Shown: positions 1 through 10,075, counted from the stretch's first letter. The stretch is 64,000 bases of DNA from Helicobacter himalayensis (GCF_001602095.1 NZ_CP014991.1:1612001-1676000); one strand, 5' to 3'. The notes: generated by a model not told the origin, from the sequence alone. Numbers and translations: made by a program.

Positions 1-44
1 GCGCCTGTGTCAATCACTGCGCTTTTATGCGCGAAATACGCCAT
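1..44 (-). CDS. Start of a WlbB/WbpD-like UDP-sugar N-acetyltransferase (partial)
   Basis: Only the first 14 codons are inside the window (MAYFAHKSAVIDTG); the rest lies beyond base 1. The A of its ATG is also the last A of the upstream gene's TAA (TAATG overlap), so the two are translationally coupled. The opening resembles left-handed beta-helix acyltransferases of the WbpD/WlbB type, which acetylate the 3-amino group of UDP-2-acetamido-3-amino-glucuronate. The neighbouring WlbA-like dehydrogenase acts two steps earlier in that pathway. Fourteen residues alone would not identify the family; the call rests mainly on context. Confidence 0.5.
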   Translation of the reverse strand, partial: MAYFAHKSAVIDTG

Positions 45-976
45 TATGCACCATTCATATTTTCGCACAACGGGTGGATTCGCCCCTCTTTGCTAAGAGG
101 GATTGAGCGCAAGGTTTCAACTATTTCAATGCTAGGAATGCTAGATTCTATCCCAAAGCCCTTACCTTGCAGAATCTGGCGGTAACTTTGCGTGTGTAAA
201 TCTTCAAATCCGCCACTGAAATCAACTTCTTCAGAATCCACACGCATACAGCGATAAGTGCGCGCAGGGCTATTTTGTGGCAAAAATTTGCTAGAGATTG
301 AGAGAAACCATGAGATTTGCGCGTGCTTGCATTGCAGAAATCCACTCATTGTTTCCATACTTTTATAATGCAAAATATTTTTTTCCACCGCGCCAAAAAT
401 ATACTGCAACATATCAAAAAAATGTATGCCAATATTGCACGCTAGCCCTCCGCTTTTTGCCTCATCTCCTTTCCAAGAAGCAAAAAACCAGCTCCCGCGC
501 GCGGTGATGTAAGTAAGCTCAACATCAAAAATACGCGCGCCATCTTGGGCTAGGATAGAATCTACGCGTTTTTTTAGCGCAATAATATTTGGGTGTAGGC
601 GCAGTTGCAAAATACTCCAAATTTTTCTATTAGAATTTTTTTCTAACGCGAGCAATTCTCTTGCATCTTGCGCGTTTAATACGAGTGGTTTTTCACAAAT
701 TGCATTCACTCCGTATCGCAAAGCAAACTTGCAATGGCTTTTATGTAAAAAATTTGGCGTAGCGATACTAAGATAATCAAGGGGCTGACTTTGCAAAAAA
801 GTACTAAAAGATTCCAAACTAAGAAAAAAGCGTGTATCAGGAAAATAGCTATCTAAGATCCCCACGCAGTCATTTCTATCAATAGCTGCTAGGAGGATGT
901 TGCTCGTCTGCTTGATAGCTTGAAGATGGCGCTTTGCTACAAAGCCCGCTACGCCCAGTAAGCCAAACGCATACAT
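44..976 (-). CDS. wlbA: Gfo/Idh/MocA oxidoreductase, WlbA/WbpB-like UDP-GlcNAcA 3-dehydrogenase
   Basis: 310 residues. The N-terminus has a Rossmann nucleotide-binding loop (GVAGFVAKRHLQAI) and the stretch NDCVGILDSYFPDTRFF, which closely follows WbpB/WlbA proteins. The conserved CEKPL motif lies near residue 95. WlbA oxidises C3 of UDP-N-acetylglucosaminuronic acid, the step before amination and acetylation in synthesis of 2,3-diacetamido uronic acids used in LPS or other glycans. The gene overlaps the next one as TAATG, and that downstream gene starts like the matching acetyltransferase. I am fairly sure of the Gfo/Idh/MocA family and moderately sure of the substrate. Confidence 0.8.
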   Translation of the reverse strand: MYAFGLLGVAGFVAKRHLQAIKQTSNILLAAIDRNDCVGILDSYFPDTRFFLSLESFSTFLQSQPLDYLSIATPNFLHKSHCKFALRYGVNAICEKPLVLNAQDARELLALEKNSNRKIWSILQLRLHPNIIALKKRVDSILAQDGARIFDVELTYITARGSWFFASWKGDEAKSGGLACNIGIHFFDMLQYIFGAVEKNILHYKSMETMSGFLQCKHAQISWFLSISSKFLPQNSPARTYRCMRVDSEEVDFSGGFEDLHTQSYRQILQGKGFGIESSIPSIEIVETLRSIPLSKEGRIHPLCENMNGA

Positions 977-1007
977 TCAAGCACTCTTTTTAATCTTAAA
1001 TTTAACC

Positions 1008-1868
1008 CTACTTTACCTCATAATAAAAAACTTGCTCACCCATATCGGTTTTAACCTTTAACATATCGCGATTTGCATCAGTGCGGGAATTATAAGGTCC
1101 GATAAGATATTTTGTAGCATTTTGCATATTATAAACGCGATAGCTGTAATTCTCTAACTTACTTAAAAACTCCTTGTTTGGCGTATTTGAGAATGAACCA
1201 ACTTGTATATAATGCCCTTTTTGCGCATTTTGCCCATTTTTGCTTTTATCAATTGTTTGTGATGGGAAAGTTTGGGCAATTCCGGGCACATTTTGCGCTG
1301 TATCTTGCCCCGGACGCGCTGGTTGTGTTGCTGGTTTTGACGTAGCCACCGGCTTTGGTGCAGGTGCAACTTGTGCTTGGCGCGGTTGTGTGGTTTGTGT
1401 TTGTGGCGTTGGTTTTGGTGCAGACACTTGTGTTGGCTCTGGCTGCACGGGTGCTGGCGTAGGCAATACTTGTGGTGTTTGTGTGGGCTCTGTGTTTTGT
1501 GCAAGTGCAGGATTTTGCTCGCTTTGTCTTCTTTGGATTTGCTGTACAATTTGCCCAAACCTATCATCTTCATCAGTCGTGCTTTGTGGTTTGATAGGTT
1601 CAAACCCATCGGGATTTTCTTGTGTTGGTGTGCTTGCCGGCTTATCTGCAAACGCCACAAGATCTTTTTGTAAGCCACCCTGTGTGGCAGTGCTTTGCTC
1701 TAGTCCTTTTTGCACTTTATCTTCGTTCAAACTCGCAATCACAGCAATTACAAGGATTGCAAAAAGCAACACCGCCGCAACTACCAAAAGAATAATCTTT
1801 TTACTACGATTTTGGTCTTGCGCCCTTTCATCGATTAAAATATCATTGAATTCTCTTCTATCTTCCAT
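1008..1868 (-). CDS. SPOR-domain membrane protein
   Basis: 286 residues. A short charged cytoplasmic segment is followed by one transmembrane helix at about residues 25-46, a long Pro/Thr/Gln/Ala-rich linker (about 90-210), and a C-terminal SPOR domain starting at GHYIQVGSFSN. SPOR domains bind denuded septal peptidoglycan, so a cell-division or wall role is likely. The low-complexity linker fits a periplasmic spacer. A good ribosome-binding site (AAGGAGAAAAG) precedes the ATG. It heads a minus-strand run towards wlbA but is separated from it by about 30 bases. The exact SPOR subfamily cannot be told from the sequence. Confidence 0.85.
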   Translation of the reverse strand: MEDRREFNDILIDERAQDQNRSKKIILLVVAAVLLFAILVIAVIASLNEDKVQKGLEQSTATQGGLQKDLVAFADKPASTPTQENPDGFEPIKPQSTTDEDDRFGQIVQQIQRRQSEQNPALAQNTEPTQTPQVLPTPAPVQPEPTQVSAPKPTPQTQTTQPRQAQVAPAPKPVATSKPATQPARPGQDTAQNVPGIAQTFPSQTIDKSKNGQNAQKGHYIQVGSFSNTPNKEFLSKLENYSYRVYNMQNATKYLIGPYNSRTDANRDMLKVKTDMGEQVFYYEVK

Positions 1869-1939
1869 CTTTTCTCCTTAAAGAGTTTCCCTTGAAATTC
1901 CTAAATTTTTAAGCAAAAACCTTGCCACAATCACCTAAG

Positions 1940-2482
1940 CTACATATACTTGGACCACGACGCCCCGCGCTCTTTTGCAAAGACATCATAAGGCAGTGCG
2001 AGAATATTAAAAGTCGGCGGGAAAGTATCATTTGGAAAAACCTTCCACTCTAGCGGACAGCTTTGAGAAAGTTTCATTGAAAGCGTCTTAGCCAATCTCT
2101 TGCCTTCTCCTAACTCCGTATGTCCCTTGTGAATATACAAATGTAAATGTCCGGGCGTTTTGGTCTTGTAGGCAGTAAAGTTAATAAAACCTTCCTCACG
2201 CAATAAAAGTTGTGCCCTATGATAGAATCTCTCCGGATTGCGCCCATTGTAGTCAAAAACGATATTTTCAACCTTTGAATTTTTCAAAATAAGCGAATGC
2301 GCGATGATGATTTTTTTATCCCAATGCTCGTGGATAAGCGATGAAGTCAACATAGAATCTACGCGCTTAAACTTGTCATAAAGGATTCTAGCCGAATAAA
2401 CAACCTTTTGACCGATACCGGGCTGCTTAAGGTAGTAATGCGAGGTGTCCATCTTTATCAGCTTCAAATCCATCTCTGTCAT
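1940..2482 (-). CDS. DUF1882 conserved epsilonproteobacterial protein
   Basis: 180 residues with no signal peptide or membrane segment. It sits directly downstream of glyA (gap 38 bases), as the DUF1882 gene does in H. pylori (HP0184 from memory). The middle contains a conserved-looking block around [19 protein letters not shown] and [16 protein letters not shown]. The spacing of an acidic strand, a helix and a G-H-x-H strand is vaguely like archaeo-eukaryotic primase palms, but the key acidic pair is not clear, so I do not assign that function. Cytoplasmic; function unknown. Confidence 0.7.
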   Translation of the reverse strand: MTEMDLKLIKMDTSHYYLKQPGIGQKVVYSARILYDKFKRVDSMLTSSLIHEHWDKKIIIAHSLILKNSKVENIVFDYNGRNPERFYHRAQLLLREEGFINFTAYKTKTPGHLHLYIHKGHTELGEGKRLAKTLSMKLSQSCPLEWKVFPNDTFPPTFNILALPYDVFAKERGASWSKYM

Positions 2483-2520
2483 AGTGCCGTCCTTTTAGAT
2501 TTTCTTTTTTAAATTAAATC

Positions 2521-3768
2521 CTAATAAATCGCTCTATCGTAAATAATAAAATCTTTCCCCATCTCCTTAACTTCCTGCGCTATGCGCTCTTGCAAAGAAG
2601 TATTTGTAATATCATCTAAAATATCCGCGATTTTTCCACCAATCCATTGAAACTCTTTTTCTTTCATACCACGAGCGGTGAGAGCCGGTGAGCCGATGCG
2701 CACACCACTTGTTACAAAAGGCGAACGCGTTTCACCCGGGACTGTATTTTTATTTACCGTTATACTCGCATTTCCAAGTGCTAAATCCGCGTCTTTGCCG
2801 CTAAAATCCTTATCAAGAAAACTCATCAAAATAAGATGATTATCACTTCCCCCACTCACAAGCTTATAGCCGCGTGAAACAAGCACTTTAGCAAGCTCAG
2901 AGATATTAAGCTTCACTTGTTTTGCGTAAGTTTTCCACTCAGGCTTGAGATTTTCTAAAAATCCTGTTGCTTTGCCCGCGATAACATGCATCAAAGGTCC
3001 GCCCTGCACGCCGGGGAATACTGCCTTATTAATCTTTGTGCTTAACTCCTCATCATTTGTCATAATCATACCACCTCTTGGTCCGCGCAAAGTCTTATGC
3101 GTGGTGGTGGTAACAATATGGCAGTGTGGGAATGGATTTGGATATTCTCCTGCAACGACAAGCCCCGCTACATGCGCAATATCACCCATCAACAGCGCCC
3201 CCACAGAATCTGCAATCTCACGCAATCTCTTAAAATCAAGTGCGCGTGTATAGGCTGAAAATCCACATACCAAAATCTTTGGTTTCACCACCTGCGCGTA
3301 TTCCATAACCTTATCATAATTAATATACCCATCAAGCTCCACACCATAAAAAAAGCTTTGGTATAACTGCCCGCTTGTGCTTACCTTCGCGCCGTGTGTC
3401 AAATGCCCACCATGGCTTAAATCCATACCTAAAATTTTGTCATAAGGCTTCAAAAGTGCCGCATACACCGCGCCATTTGCTTGTGAGCCAGAATGTGGTT
3501 GGACATTAACAAATTCACAACCAAAGAGTTCTTTTGCCCTCTTAATTGCAAGATTCTCAATCTCATCGACAAACTCACAACCTCCATAATAACGCTTGCC
3601 CGGATAGCCTTCAGCGTATTTGTTTGTCAGTACGCTCCCCATTGCTTCCATAACGCTTGGAAAAGTAAAATTCTCGCTTGCAATCATCTCTAAATGTGTA
3701 TTTTGACGCTCTAACTCTTTATTAATAAGTGAAAAAAGCTCAGAATCTCGCTCTAAAAAATACGCCAT
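2521..3768 (-). CDS. glyA: Serine hydroxymethyltransferase
   Basis: 415 residues, normal length. PLP enzyme that interconverts serine and glycine while charging tetrahydrofolate with a one-carbon unit. The PLP-lysine motif [14 protein letters not shown] and the substrate-binding HSGSQAN block are present, as is the [15 protein letters not shown] start region typical of bacterial SHMT. The ATG follows a clear GGGAGAG ribosome-binding site. It lies between lysS (upstream, 41-base gap) and the DUF1882 gene, an arrangement conserved in Helicobacter. Its methylene-THF product links to the metF/metE cluster at 28-31 kb. Confidence 0.97.
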   Translation of the reverse strand: MAYFLERDSELFSLINKELERQNTHLEMIASENFTFPSVMEAMGSVLTNKYAEGYPGKRYYGGCEFVDEIENLAIKRAKELFGCEFVNVQPHSGSQANGAVYAALLKPYDKILGMDLSHGGHLTHGAKVSTSGQLYQSFFYGVELDGYINYDKVMEYAQVVKPKILVCGFSAYTRALDFKRLREIADSVGALLMGDIAHVAGLVVAGEYPNPFPHCHIVTTTTHKTLRGPRGGMIMTNDEELSTKINKAVFPGVQGGPLMHVIAGKATGFLENLKPEWKTYAKQVKLNISELAKVLVSRGYKLVSGGSDNHLILMSFLDKDFSGKDADLALGNASITVNKNTVPGETRSPFVTSGVRIGSPALTARGMKEKEFQWIGGKIADILDDITNTSLQERIAQEVKEMGKDFIIYDRAIY

Positions 3769-3809
3769 TTTCTCTCCCTTAAATGTAATATTGTGTTGAA
3801 TATTTGGTT

Positions 3810-5360
3810 TTATTCCTTGTTTTCTAGTATATCATAATTTCCTTTATGTGGCTTAAGGGCAGGGAATAAAATCACATCTTTAATGCTCTTATTGTTTGTC
3901 AAAAGCATCACAAGTCTATCAATACCTATGCCCTCTCCAGCCGTTGGTGGCATACCATAGCCAAGCGCCCAAAGGAAATCCTCGTCCATATATTGCGCCT
4001 CTTCATCGCCTGCATCTTTTTGCGCCACCTGCTCTTCAAAGCGCGCCTTTTGATCTAGTGGGTCATTTAGTTCATTAAAGCCATTTGCAATCTCGCGCCC
4101 ACCGATAAAAAGCTCAAAACGCTCGGCAATATCAGGATTTGTCTCACTTCGGCGCGCAAGCGGGCTAATCTCTATGGGGTATTCCACAATAAAAGTTGGA
4201 TTAATAAGCTTAGATTCTACAAAGTTCCCAAACGCTTCATCAAGCAATTTTCCATAGCTTAGATTTGGTGCGAGTTTGATGCCAGATGCGCGCAGGTGAG
4301 ATTCCAAACGCTCTTTATTTTCAATAATTTCAGAATCTAGTCCGCCAATTTTTTGTAAAGATTGGTTATAACTAAGAATCTCCCATTTGCTAAAATCAAT
4401 TTCCATCTCGCCAAAATTAAGCACAGATGGCAATTCCAACCGCTCAAATAAAAAGGCAAAAAGCTCTTTTGTAAGCGTGATTAAATCCGAAAAAGTATGA
4501 TACGCCCAATAAAACTCAATGCTACTAAACTCAGGGTTATGAGAATGGTCAATGCCTTCATTGCGGAAATTACGGTTAATCTCATAAATCGCCTCAAAAC
4601 CACCAACAATCAGACGCTTCAAATACAATTCCGGCGCGATACGCAAATAACGCTCGACATTAAGTGCATTATGATGTGTTGCAAATGGCTTTGCATTCGC
4701 ACCACCGGGAATTGGATGAAGCATGGGCGTCTCAACTTCTAGGAATCCTAAATTATCAAAAAATTCTCGAATAGAAGCGATAATCTTAGAACGTAAAATA
4801 AAAGTTTTCTTCACATTATCATTTACAATCAAATCCACATAACGCTGGCGGTAGCGCAATTCCACATCGCTTAAGCCGTGAAATTTTTCAGGCAGAGGAA
4901 TGATGGCTTTACAAAGGATTCTAAAATCTTGCGCGTGGATACTTAGCTCGCCACTTTTGGTAACAAATGCAAATCCGCTCACACCGATAATATCCCCAAC
5001 TTCCAAAATCTTTTTTATCTCTTCAAAGCGCTCACCCACATCATTTTTACTAATATAAGCCTGCAAAATCCCACTTTGATCCTCAATCTTAATAAAGCAA
5101 GCCTTCCCCATAAGGCGGATAAAGCGCACGCGCCCAACAATAGATTCTGCAAGAGAATGTTTAGAGCCTGCAGATTCTAAGTTGCTTGCTTGCGTATCTG
5201 CTTGCAGAGTAGAATCCTGCGCGCAAAGATAGCCGTATTTTTCTAAAAATTCTTTATTACTTAGCGAGCGCTTGGCATTCGTGCCATATGGATTTTGTCC
5301 AGATTCTGAAAGAAGCGTGGCTTTCTTAAGTCGTTGTTGGATATAAAAATTTGAAAACAT
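3810..5360 (-). CDS. lysS: Lysyl-tRNA synthetase, class II
   Basis: 516 residues. The OB-fold anticodon-binding domain (about 75-175) is followed by the class II catalytic core. Motif 2 is visible as [14 protein letters not shown] and motif 3 as [13 protein letters not shown]. It attaches lysine to tRNA-Lys in the cytoplasm. An insertion of about 20 residues near position 50-70 ([17 protein letters not shown] region), rich in Ser and Ala, lies just before the OB fold and makes the protein slightly longer than usual. It is co-oriented with glyA and probably co-transcribed. Confidence 0.97.
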   Translation of the reverse strand: MFSNFYIQQRLKKATLLSESGQNPYGTNAKRSLSNKEFLEKYGYLCAQDSTLQADTQASNLESAGSKHSLAESIVGRVRFIRLMGKACFIKIEDQSGILQAYISKNDVGERFEEIKKILEVGDIIGVSGFAFVTKSGELSIHAQDFRILCKAIIPLPEKFHGLSDVELRYRQRYVDLIVNDNVKKTFILRSKIIASIREFFDNLGFLEVETPMLHPIPGGANAKPFATHHNALNVERYLRIAPELYLKRLIVGGFEAIYEINRNFRNEGIDHSHNPEFSSIEFYWAYHTFSDLITLTKELFAFLFERLELPSVLNFGEMEIDFSKWEILSYNQSLQKIGGLDSEIIENKERLESHLRASGIKLAPNLSYGKLLDEAFGNFVESKLINPTFIVEYPIEISPLARRSETNPDIAERFELFIGGREIANGFNELNDPLDQKARFEEQVAQKDAGDEEAQYMDEDFLWALGYGMPPTAGEGIGIDRLVMLLTNNKSIKDVILFPALKPHKGNYDILENKE

Positions 5361-5458
5361 TGCTTTTCCTTGATTTCCTTAATTTCTGCTAATATTCCTA
5401 ACTTCTTTTTTCAAACTTCTCCCAGATTTAGGGATGATTTTGTTATGATAAAACTGCG

Positions 5459-5992
5459 CTAGTTTTTGCCCTGCACGGCGTTACCTGCGGATTCTATAGT
5501 TTGGGCTACAATTTTAAAATCCGTAATATCGCGCGCGAGATTCTGCATTAATCGATACACAAAGCTCTCTTTCTGTGCCTTTTGAGCGAAATTTTGCAAG
5601 AATGAAATTTGCGCAAGAAAAAAGACAATAATCGCAAGTAGCGCAAATGATTTACAGAATCCAAAAATAAGCCCAAGCGCCTTATCTAAGCGCTCTGCAA
5701 GCGTGTTTTGCACCCACCTTGCGATAATCTCACTCAATAGCATAAAAAGCAAATACACAATTGTCGCCACCACCAAAAACGCGATAATCGTATTTATCTG
5801 GGGGGAAAAATTAAAGACATGCGCACTTAACATATTGCTTGTCTGCGTATAAAAGCGCGCTGCTAAAAAAACACCAAGAAGCAATCCTAACAAACCACCA
5901 AAACTACGCACAAAACCTTCGTTGATACTTTTCACGCTCAAAAGTGCGCTTAAAAGAAGTAAGCAAACATCAATATAGCTTAGTTGCTCCAT
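5459..5992 (-). CDS. cvpA: CvpA-family membrane protein
   Basis: 177 residues with four predicted transmembrane helices (about 7-25, 30-50, 65-87, 103-127) and a short C-terminal amphipathic tail. The N-terminal LSYIDVCLLLLSALLSVKSI followed by GFVRSFGGLLGLLLGV fits CvpA (PF02674), an inner-membrane family linked to colicin V production in E. coli but with a wider, poorly defined role. It lies 98 bases upstream of lysS, the same neighbour as in H. pylori. Confidence 0.85.
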   Translation of the reverse strand: MEQLSYIDVCLLLLSALLSVKSINEGFVRSFGGLLGLLLGVFLAARFYTQTSNMLSAHVFNFSPQINTIIAFLVVATIVYLLFMLLSEIIARWVQNTLAERLDKALGLIFGFCKSFALLAIIVFFLAQISFLQNFAQKAQKESFVYRLMQNLARDITDFKIVAQTIESAGNAVQGKN

Positions 5993-6152
5993 TGTTTTCC
6001 TAAGATGTTGGGATTCTTTTATTTTTGTGCCGTTGAAAGCGCGATTTTAGCTAAGGTAAGCTTAAAATGAAGTAAGGCTCTTGCTTAAAATTCAATTACC
6101 CTCACGCAAGCAAGCCACAGAATCTGCTCCACTATGTTGAAACACCTTGCGT

Positions 6153-6734
6153 TTATTTTGAAATTTCAGCAAGTAAATCTTCTAGCACTTTTTTGCTTAC
6201 TTGTGCAAAAATTGGGGCAAACTCCTTGCCCTCAATGAGTGCTTCTTGCGTGATTATGCCGTTTTTTAGCGGACGTAAATCTTTTGTATCAATAAGTTCA
6301 AAGTGTAGTGCTATCGCAGCATATTGTTCGCTACCTTTTTGCACGATAAGGATTCTATCAATGTGGATTTTTAGTGTGTAGGCAAGCTTTGCACTACCAA
6401 ATGGCGCGCGCGCAACGTTGAATCCTTGTGCATTCATCATTCCCACAAGGCTTGAGGAAAGCATATCACGCGGTTTTGTCGCCCATTGCATATTTGGCAG
6501 GGCTTTAAGCTGTAAGCTTTGAGAATCAAGCTTAAAAATATCCGTGCTATCATATGGCATACTCGATGCGAAGATGATTCCATAAGTTTGAGCGGATTTA
6601 TTTTTTGCAGATTCTAACTCATTACCAAAGCTAATATCAAAAAAGCTAATTTCTGGAATCTCTGTCTTTATATCCACGCTCACGCAGGCGCCTAGCATAA
6701 ATACCAGCACTAAAATACCAAAAAATTTTTTCAT
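6153..6734 (-). CDS. ABC-type transport auxiliary lipoprotein (PqiC/Mla-associated type)
   Basis: 193 residues. The N-terminus is a lipoprotein signal peptide with lipobox LGAC (Cys about residue 17). The mature part resembles auxiliary lipoproteins encoded beside MCE proteins, which bridge lipid transfer to the outer membrane. The pattern of a TDIFKLDSQSLQLKALPNMQWATKPRDML-like middle region, W-A-x-K/P-R-D-M-L, is typical. The gene starts 24 bases after the MlaD-like gene, so the two form an operon. The partner permease and ATPase are not in this window. Confidence 0.75.
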   Translation of the reverse strand: MKKFFGILVLVFMLGACVSVDIKTEIPEISFFDISFGNELESAKNKSAQTYGIIFASSMPYDSTDIFKLDSQSLQLKALPNMQWATKPRDMLSSSLVGMMNAQGFNVARAPFGSAKLAYTLKIHIDRILIVQKGSEQYAAIALHFELIDTKDLRPLKNGIITQEALIEGKEFAPIFAQVSKKVLEDLLAEISK

Positions 6735-6758
6735 GTAGTTTCCTTTGATTCTTAAAGA

Positions 6759-7523
6759 TTATTTCGCTGGCTTTTGTCTGCCAAATATGCTGTCATAGGG
6801 GTTTTTCTCGATTTTATTTACCAAATGTGTAGCTTTTGAGAAAAAGACATTCATTTGCAATAGCGCATCTTGGAGTTGCAACATTGTAGGATTGAGAATC
6901 GAGCGAATATCATATTGCCCATCTTTGAAATTCACATCTACCTTAAGCGCGATAGAATCTAATCTTTGAGTAAGGAGATTGAGATGGTTTGTCACCAAAG
7001 TGAGTTGCTCTAAAAGCAGGCTTATGTTTTTGGTGTTTTCTTCACTTGTGATTTTTACGAGATTTGTTATCATCTCATCGGTTTTTGCGCCAATATCGCC
7101 AGCTTTTTGCAATAAAATATCAAACCCGCCTTTTTGAAGCTCTAAGATAGTGTCATTTTTCACTGCACCATTGCCTTGCGTGAGTGCGAGATAATTTGAA
7201 CCAGCAAGCCCGCTTGAAGCCACGCTTACAAATGCGCCTTCTTTTAGCGTGAGTGCAGATTCTAGGCTTAGTGTGATTTTGATTTGTCCTAAACTTAAAT
7301 CTTCAAAGCTTACATCGCTCACTTTCCCAACACCTATGCCTTTAAACTTCACAGGTGTATTTACACCCACAGAGGATAGCTCATCTTGCGTGTAGATATA
7401 ATAGGTTTTGTGCTTATTGGCGTTAAAATCAAAACGCCCAAGCCACAGCACAAAAAAGCATAATCCAACCACAATGCTAATAAATACAATCCCAATTGAC
7501 ATGTATCTGACATTGCGTTCCAT
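6759..7523 (-). CDS. mlaD: MlaD-like MCE-domain protein
   Basis: I place the start at the ATG at 7523 (MERNVRYMSIG), 254 residues. It has a GGAG ribosome-binding site at proper spacing, whereas a further-upstream TTG has none. One transmembrane helix (about 8-30) anchors the protein. The MCE domain follows (YIYTQDELSSVGVNTPVKFKGIGVG, about 40-120), then a helical C-terminal region. MCE proteins bind and pass phospholipids across the periplasm. Here mlaD and the lipoprotein are separated from any mlaE/mlaF; the gene upstream is a tRNA. Confidence 0.85.
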   Translation of the reverse strand: MERNVRYMSIGIVFISIVVGLCFFVLWLGRFDFNANKHKTYYIYTQDELSSVGVNTPVKFKGIGVGKVSDVSFEDLSLGQIKITLSLESALTLKEGAFVSVASSGLAGSNYLALTQGNGAVKNDTILELQKGGFDILLQKAGDIGAKTDEMITNLVKITSEENTKNISLLLEQLTLVTNHLNLLTQRLDSIALKVDVNFKDGQYDIRSILNPTMLQLQDALLQMNVFFSKATHLVNKIEKNPYDSIFGRQKPAK

Positions 7524-7619
7524 AAAAACTCCGATTTGCAAAATATATATAAAAGGCTAGTGTAAAAAGACTAATATAGAGGATAAAACTCGCATTGCTC
7601 TGTGATATTTCAAAGAGTA

Positions 7620-7696
7620 TGGCGTGCTCGGAGGGATTCAAACCCCCGACCTACAGGACCGCAACCTGTTGCTCTATTCAGCTGAGCTACGAGCAC
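7620..7696 (-). tRNA. tRNA-Arg (anticodon GCG)
   Basis: On the minus strand the acceptor stem GTGCTCG pairs with CGAGCAC. The D, anticodon (ACAGG/CCTGT) and T arms (GGGGG... TTTGAAT ...CCTCC) all fold, and CCA is encoded. The anticodon loop TTGCGGT gives GCG, decoding CGC (and CGU by wobble). Most bacteria instead use A34 (inosine) for CGN Arg codons. The discriminator base is G. Confidence 0.93.
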
Positions 7697-7725
7697 TTAT
7701 TTGTGTGATACAAAAAAGAAGCGCA

Positions 7726-7731
7726 ATTATA
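7726..7731 (-). promoter_or_regulatory. -10 element (TATAAT) of the tRNA-Arg promoter
   Basis: Perfect TATAAT on the minus strand about 30 bases before the mature 5' end of tRNA-Arg. Helicobacter sigma-70 promoters depend mainly on the -10 box; no clear -35 is seen. Confidence 0.55.
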
Positions 7732-7811
7732 GCTTAGAATCCTTAATTTTTGTTTTAGAATTTTTACATTACAATTTCCACCCTAAACTTACACAGAAAG
7801 AAGGTGAGAGT

Positions 7812-8024
7812 ATGCCGGGTATTAAAGTTCGAGAAACTGAAAGCTTTGATGAAGCGTATAGAAAGTTCAAAAAACAAACTGATAGAAATCTCGTAGTGAC
7901 AGAAACGCGCGCGAGAAGGTTTTTTGAGCCACAAACTGAAAAGCGTAAAAAGCAAAAAATTAACGCGAAGAAAAAACTTCTTAAACGTCTTTATATGCTT
8001 AGAAGATACGAGTCAAAGCTCTAA
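7812..8024 (+). CDS. rpsU: 30S ribosomal protein S21
   Basis: 70 residues from the ATG at 7812, preceded by GAAAGAAGGTGAG. Longer in-frame extensions are not conserved-looking. The sequence [20 protein letters not shown] followed by the Arg/Lys-rich [20 protein letters not shown] tail is typical S21. It belongs to the 30S subunit near the mRNA 3'-end/anti-Shine-Dalgarno platform. Transcribed alone; uvrB lies convergently downstream. Confidence 0.96.
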   Translation: MPGIKVRETESFDEAYRKFKKQTDRNLVVTETRARRFFEPQTEKRKKQKINAKKKLLKRLYMLRRYESKL

Positions 8025-8035
8025 AAATCCTTCTC

Positions 8036-8057
8036 CTAGCGACTTGTTGGTCGCTAG
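8036..8057. terminator. Bidirectional hairpin between rpsU and uvrB
   Basis: Eight-base-pair perfect stem CTAGCGAC/GTCGCTAG with a six-base loop, centred between two convergent genes. T-rich bases follow on the plus side and GGATTTTTAG on the minus side, so it could end both transcripts. Confidence 0.6.
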
Positions 8058-8101
8058 ATTCTATAATTTTCTGCAATTTTTGTAATTTCTACAAAAACCA
8101 G

Positions 8102-10075
8102 CTATCCCCTAAGCTTTGCTATCTCATCGCGCAACCGTGCAGCCTCTTCAAATTCTAGATTCTTAGCAGCTTGTAGCATTCTCGTTTTGAGTTCTTTGAT
8201 AATAGAATCCCTCTCACTTTTTGGGATTTTTTTACTATTTTTTTCATACAATCTCCCGCTAGCACTTGATTCTAGCTTGAGTTCTTCCTCGAGGTTGCGT
8301 TTAACAGATTGTGGCGTGATATTATGCGCTTTATTGTAGGCTTCTTGCTTACTTCGGCGGTAATCCGTGATTTCAAAAGCGCGCTGCATCGAGTTTGTAA
8401 CTTTTTTGGCATATAAAATTACTTTGCCCTCCACATTGCGCGCCGCACGTCCCATCGTTTGGATTAGGCTTGTTTCTGAACGCAAAAAGCCCTCTTTATC
8501 CGCGTCCATTATCGCAATAAGGCTTACTTCGGGCAAATCCAGCCCTTCACGCAAAAGATTTATCCCAATGAGCACATCAAATTCCCCAAGCCTAAGCGCG
8601 CGGATAAGATGATTGCGCTCGATAGCATCAATATCGCTATGCATATAGCGCACTTTGATTCCTAATTCGGTGTAATATTTACTAAGCTCTTCAGCCATTT
8701 TTTTGGTTAGCGTAGTGATAAGCACACGCTCATTTTTCGCCACACGCGCTTTAATCTCACCCATCAAATCAAGCACCTGATTATCAGAATCTCGCACTTC
8801 ATACAGCGGATCAAGAAGCCCCGTTGGGCGGATAATCTGCTCTGCGCTATGATTAATACTAAGTTCTAGCTCCAAACTCGCAGGCGTAGCAGAAACAAAA
8901 AGATAATGTGGTGCTTTATTAATAAACTCATCAAAGCGCAAAGGGCGATTATCCAGCGCACTAGGCAAGCGGAATCCATACTCCACAAGCACCTCCTTCC
9001 TGCTCCTATCACCCGCATACATTCCACCAAATTGTGGCAAGCTCACATGCGATTCATCAACGATGATGAGATAAGGCTTATTTTTTTGCGCGAAATAATC
9101 TAGCAAACTATAAGGCGTCTCACCAGTCGCCTTGCCGGTTAAATGGCGCGCGTAGTTTTCAATGCCTTTGCAAATCCCAGATTCTCTAATCATTTCTAAA
9201 TCAAACTCCGTGCGCCCTTTTAAGCGCTGATATTCCACCCGTCTATCCTCTGCTTCAAACTCGCTCAAGCGAGAATCTAATTCAGATTCTATATTTTTGA
9301 GTGCATTTTGCAGACGCTCCGCACCCACGATAAATTGATTTGCCGCATACAGCACAAAAGATTCTATATTTTTCACCTTCACGCGCTCGATACTATCATA
9401 CAGCGCGACACTCTCAACCTCATCACCAAAAAACTCCACTCGCACAAACTCGCTTTCATTATACGCAGGGAAAATATCCACTACTTCACCCTGCACGCGG
9501 AAATTCCCCCGCTCAAAAATCGTATCATTTCGCACATAGCCCATATCCACAAGCTTTAGTAAAAAGCCCTTTTGCGCGCGTATTTGCCCCACTTCAATTT
9601 TTTCAATCATACTTAAATACTCGTTTGGATTACCCAAACCATAATTCGCACTCACACTCGCCACCACAATCACATCATCATACGCAAGAAGCGAAGTTGT
9701 CGCAGAAAGCCTTAGGCGTTCTAATTCCTCATTAATACTAGAATCTTTTTCGATAAATAAATCCCTGCGCGGAATGTAGGCTTCTGGCTGGTAGTAGTCA
9801 AAGTGGCTGATGAAATATTCCACATGATTTTTTGGAAAAAATCCCTTAAATTCGCTGTAAAGCTGTGCGGCAAGGGTTTTATTATGCGTCATTATAAGCG
9901 TCGGGATATTGAGCTTTGCGATGATATTTGCCATCGTGTAAGTCTTCCCACTGCCTGTAACGCCAATAAGCGTGGAATACTGCGCCCCATCATTTATAGA
10001 ATCTACGATTTTTTTAATCGCTTGTGGTTGGTCGCCCGCTGGGCTATATGGAGAGTGAAGTTGAAAATTTTTCAT
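8102..10075 (-). CDS. uvrB: Excinuclease ABC subunit B
   Basis: 657 residues, family-typical. DNA-damage-recognition helicase of nucleotide excision repair, working with UvrA and UvrC. Walker A is [10 protein letters not shown] (near residue 40). The beta-hairpin region has [18 protein letters not shown], the Walker B box is DESHVSLPQ, and the late helicase motif is QTMGRAARN. The C-terminal UVR motif ([16 protein letters not shown]) binds UvrC. Convergent with rpsU. Confidence 0.98.
   Translation of the reverse strand: MKNFQLHSPYSPAGDQPQAIKKIVDSINDGAQYSTLIGVTGSGKTYTMANIIAKLNIPTLIMTHNKTLAAQLYSEFKGFFPKNHVEYFISHFDYYQPEAYIPRRDLFIEKDSSINEELERLRLSATTSLLAYDDVIVVASVSANYGLGNPNEYLSMIEKIEVGQIRAQKGFLLKLVDMGYVRNDTIFERGNFRVQGEVVDIFPAYNESEFVRVEFFGDEVESVALYDSIERVKVKNIESFVLYAANQFIVGAERLQNALKNIESELDSRLSEFEAEDRRVEYQRLKGRTEFDLEMIRESGICKGIENYARHLTGKATGETPYSLLDYFAQKNKPYLIIVDESHVSLPQFGGMYAGDRSRKEVLVEYGFRLPSALDNRPLRFDEFINKAPHYLFVSATPASLELELSINHSAEQIIRPTGLLDPLYEVRDSDNQVLDLMGEIKARVAKNERVLITTLTKKMAEELSKYYTELGIKVRYMHSDIDAIERNHLIRALRLGEFDVLIGINLLREGLDLPEVSLIAIMDADKEGFLRSETSLIQTMGRAARNVEGKVILYAKKVTNSMQRAFEITDYRRSKQEAYNKAHNITPQSVKRNLEEELKLESSASGRLYEKNSKKIPKSERDSIIKELKTRMLQAAKNLEFEEAARLRDEIAKLRG

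Noticed and set aside
1240-1881. 213-codon plus-strand ORF opposite the SPOR gene
   Set aside because: Cys/Gly-rich product caused by the antisense of a Pro/Thr/Gln-rich linker; no ribosome-binding site and no recognisable domain.
9340-9735. 131-codon plus-strand ORF opposite uvrB
   Set aside because: His/Pro/Ser-rich antisense product with no ribosome-binding site; uvrB is certain.
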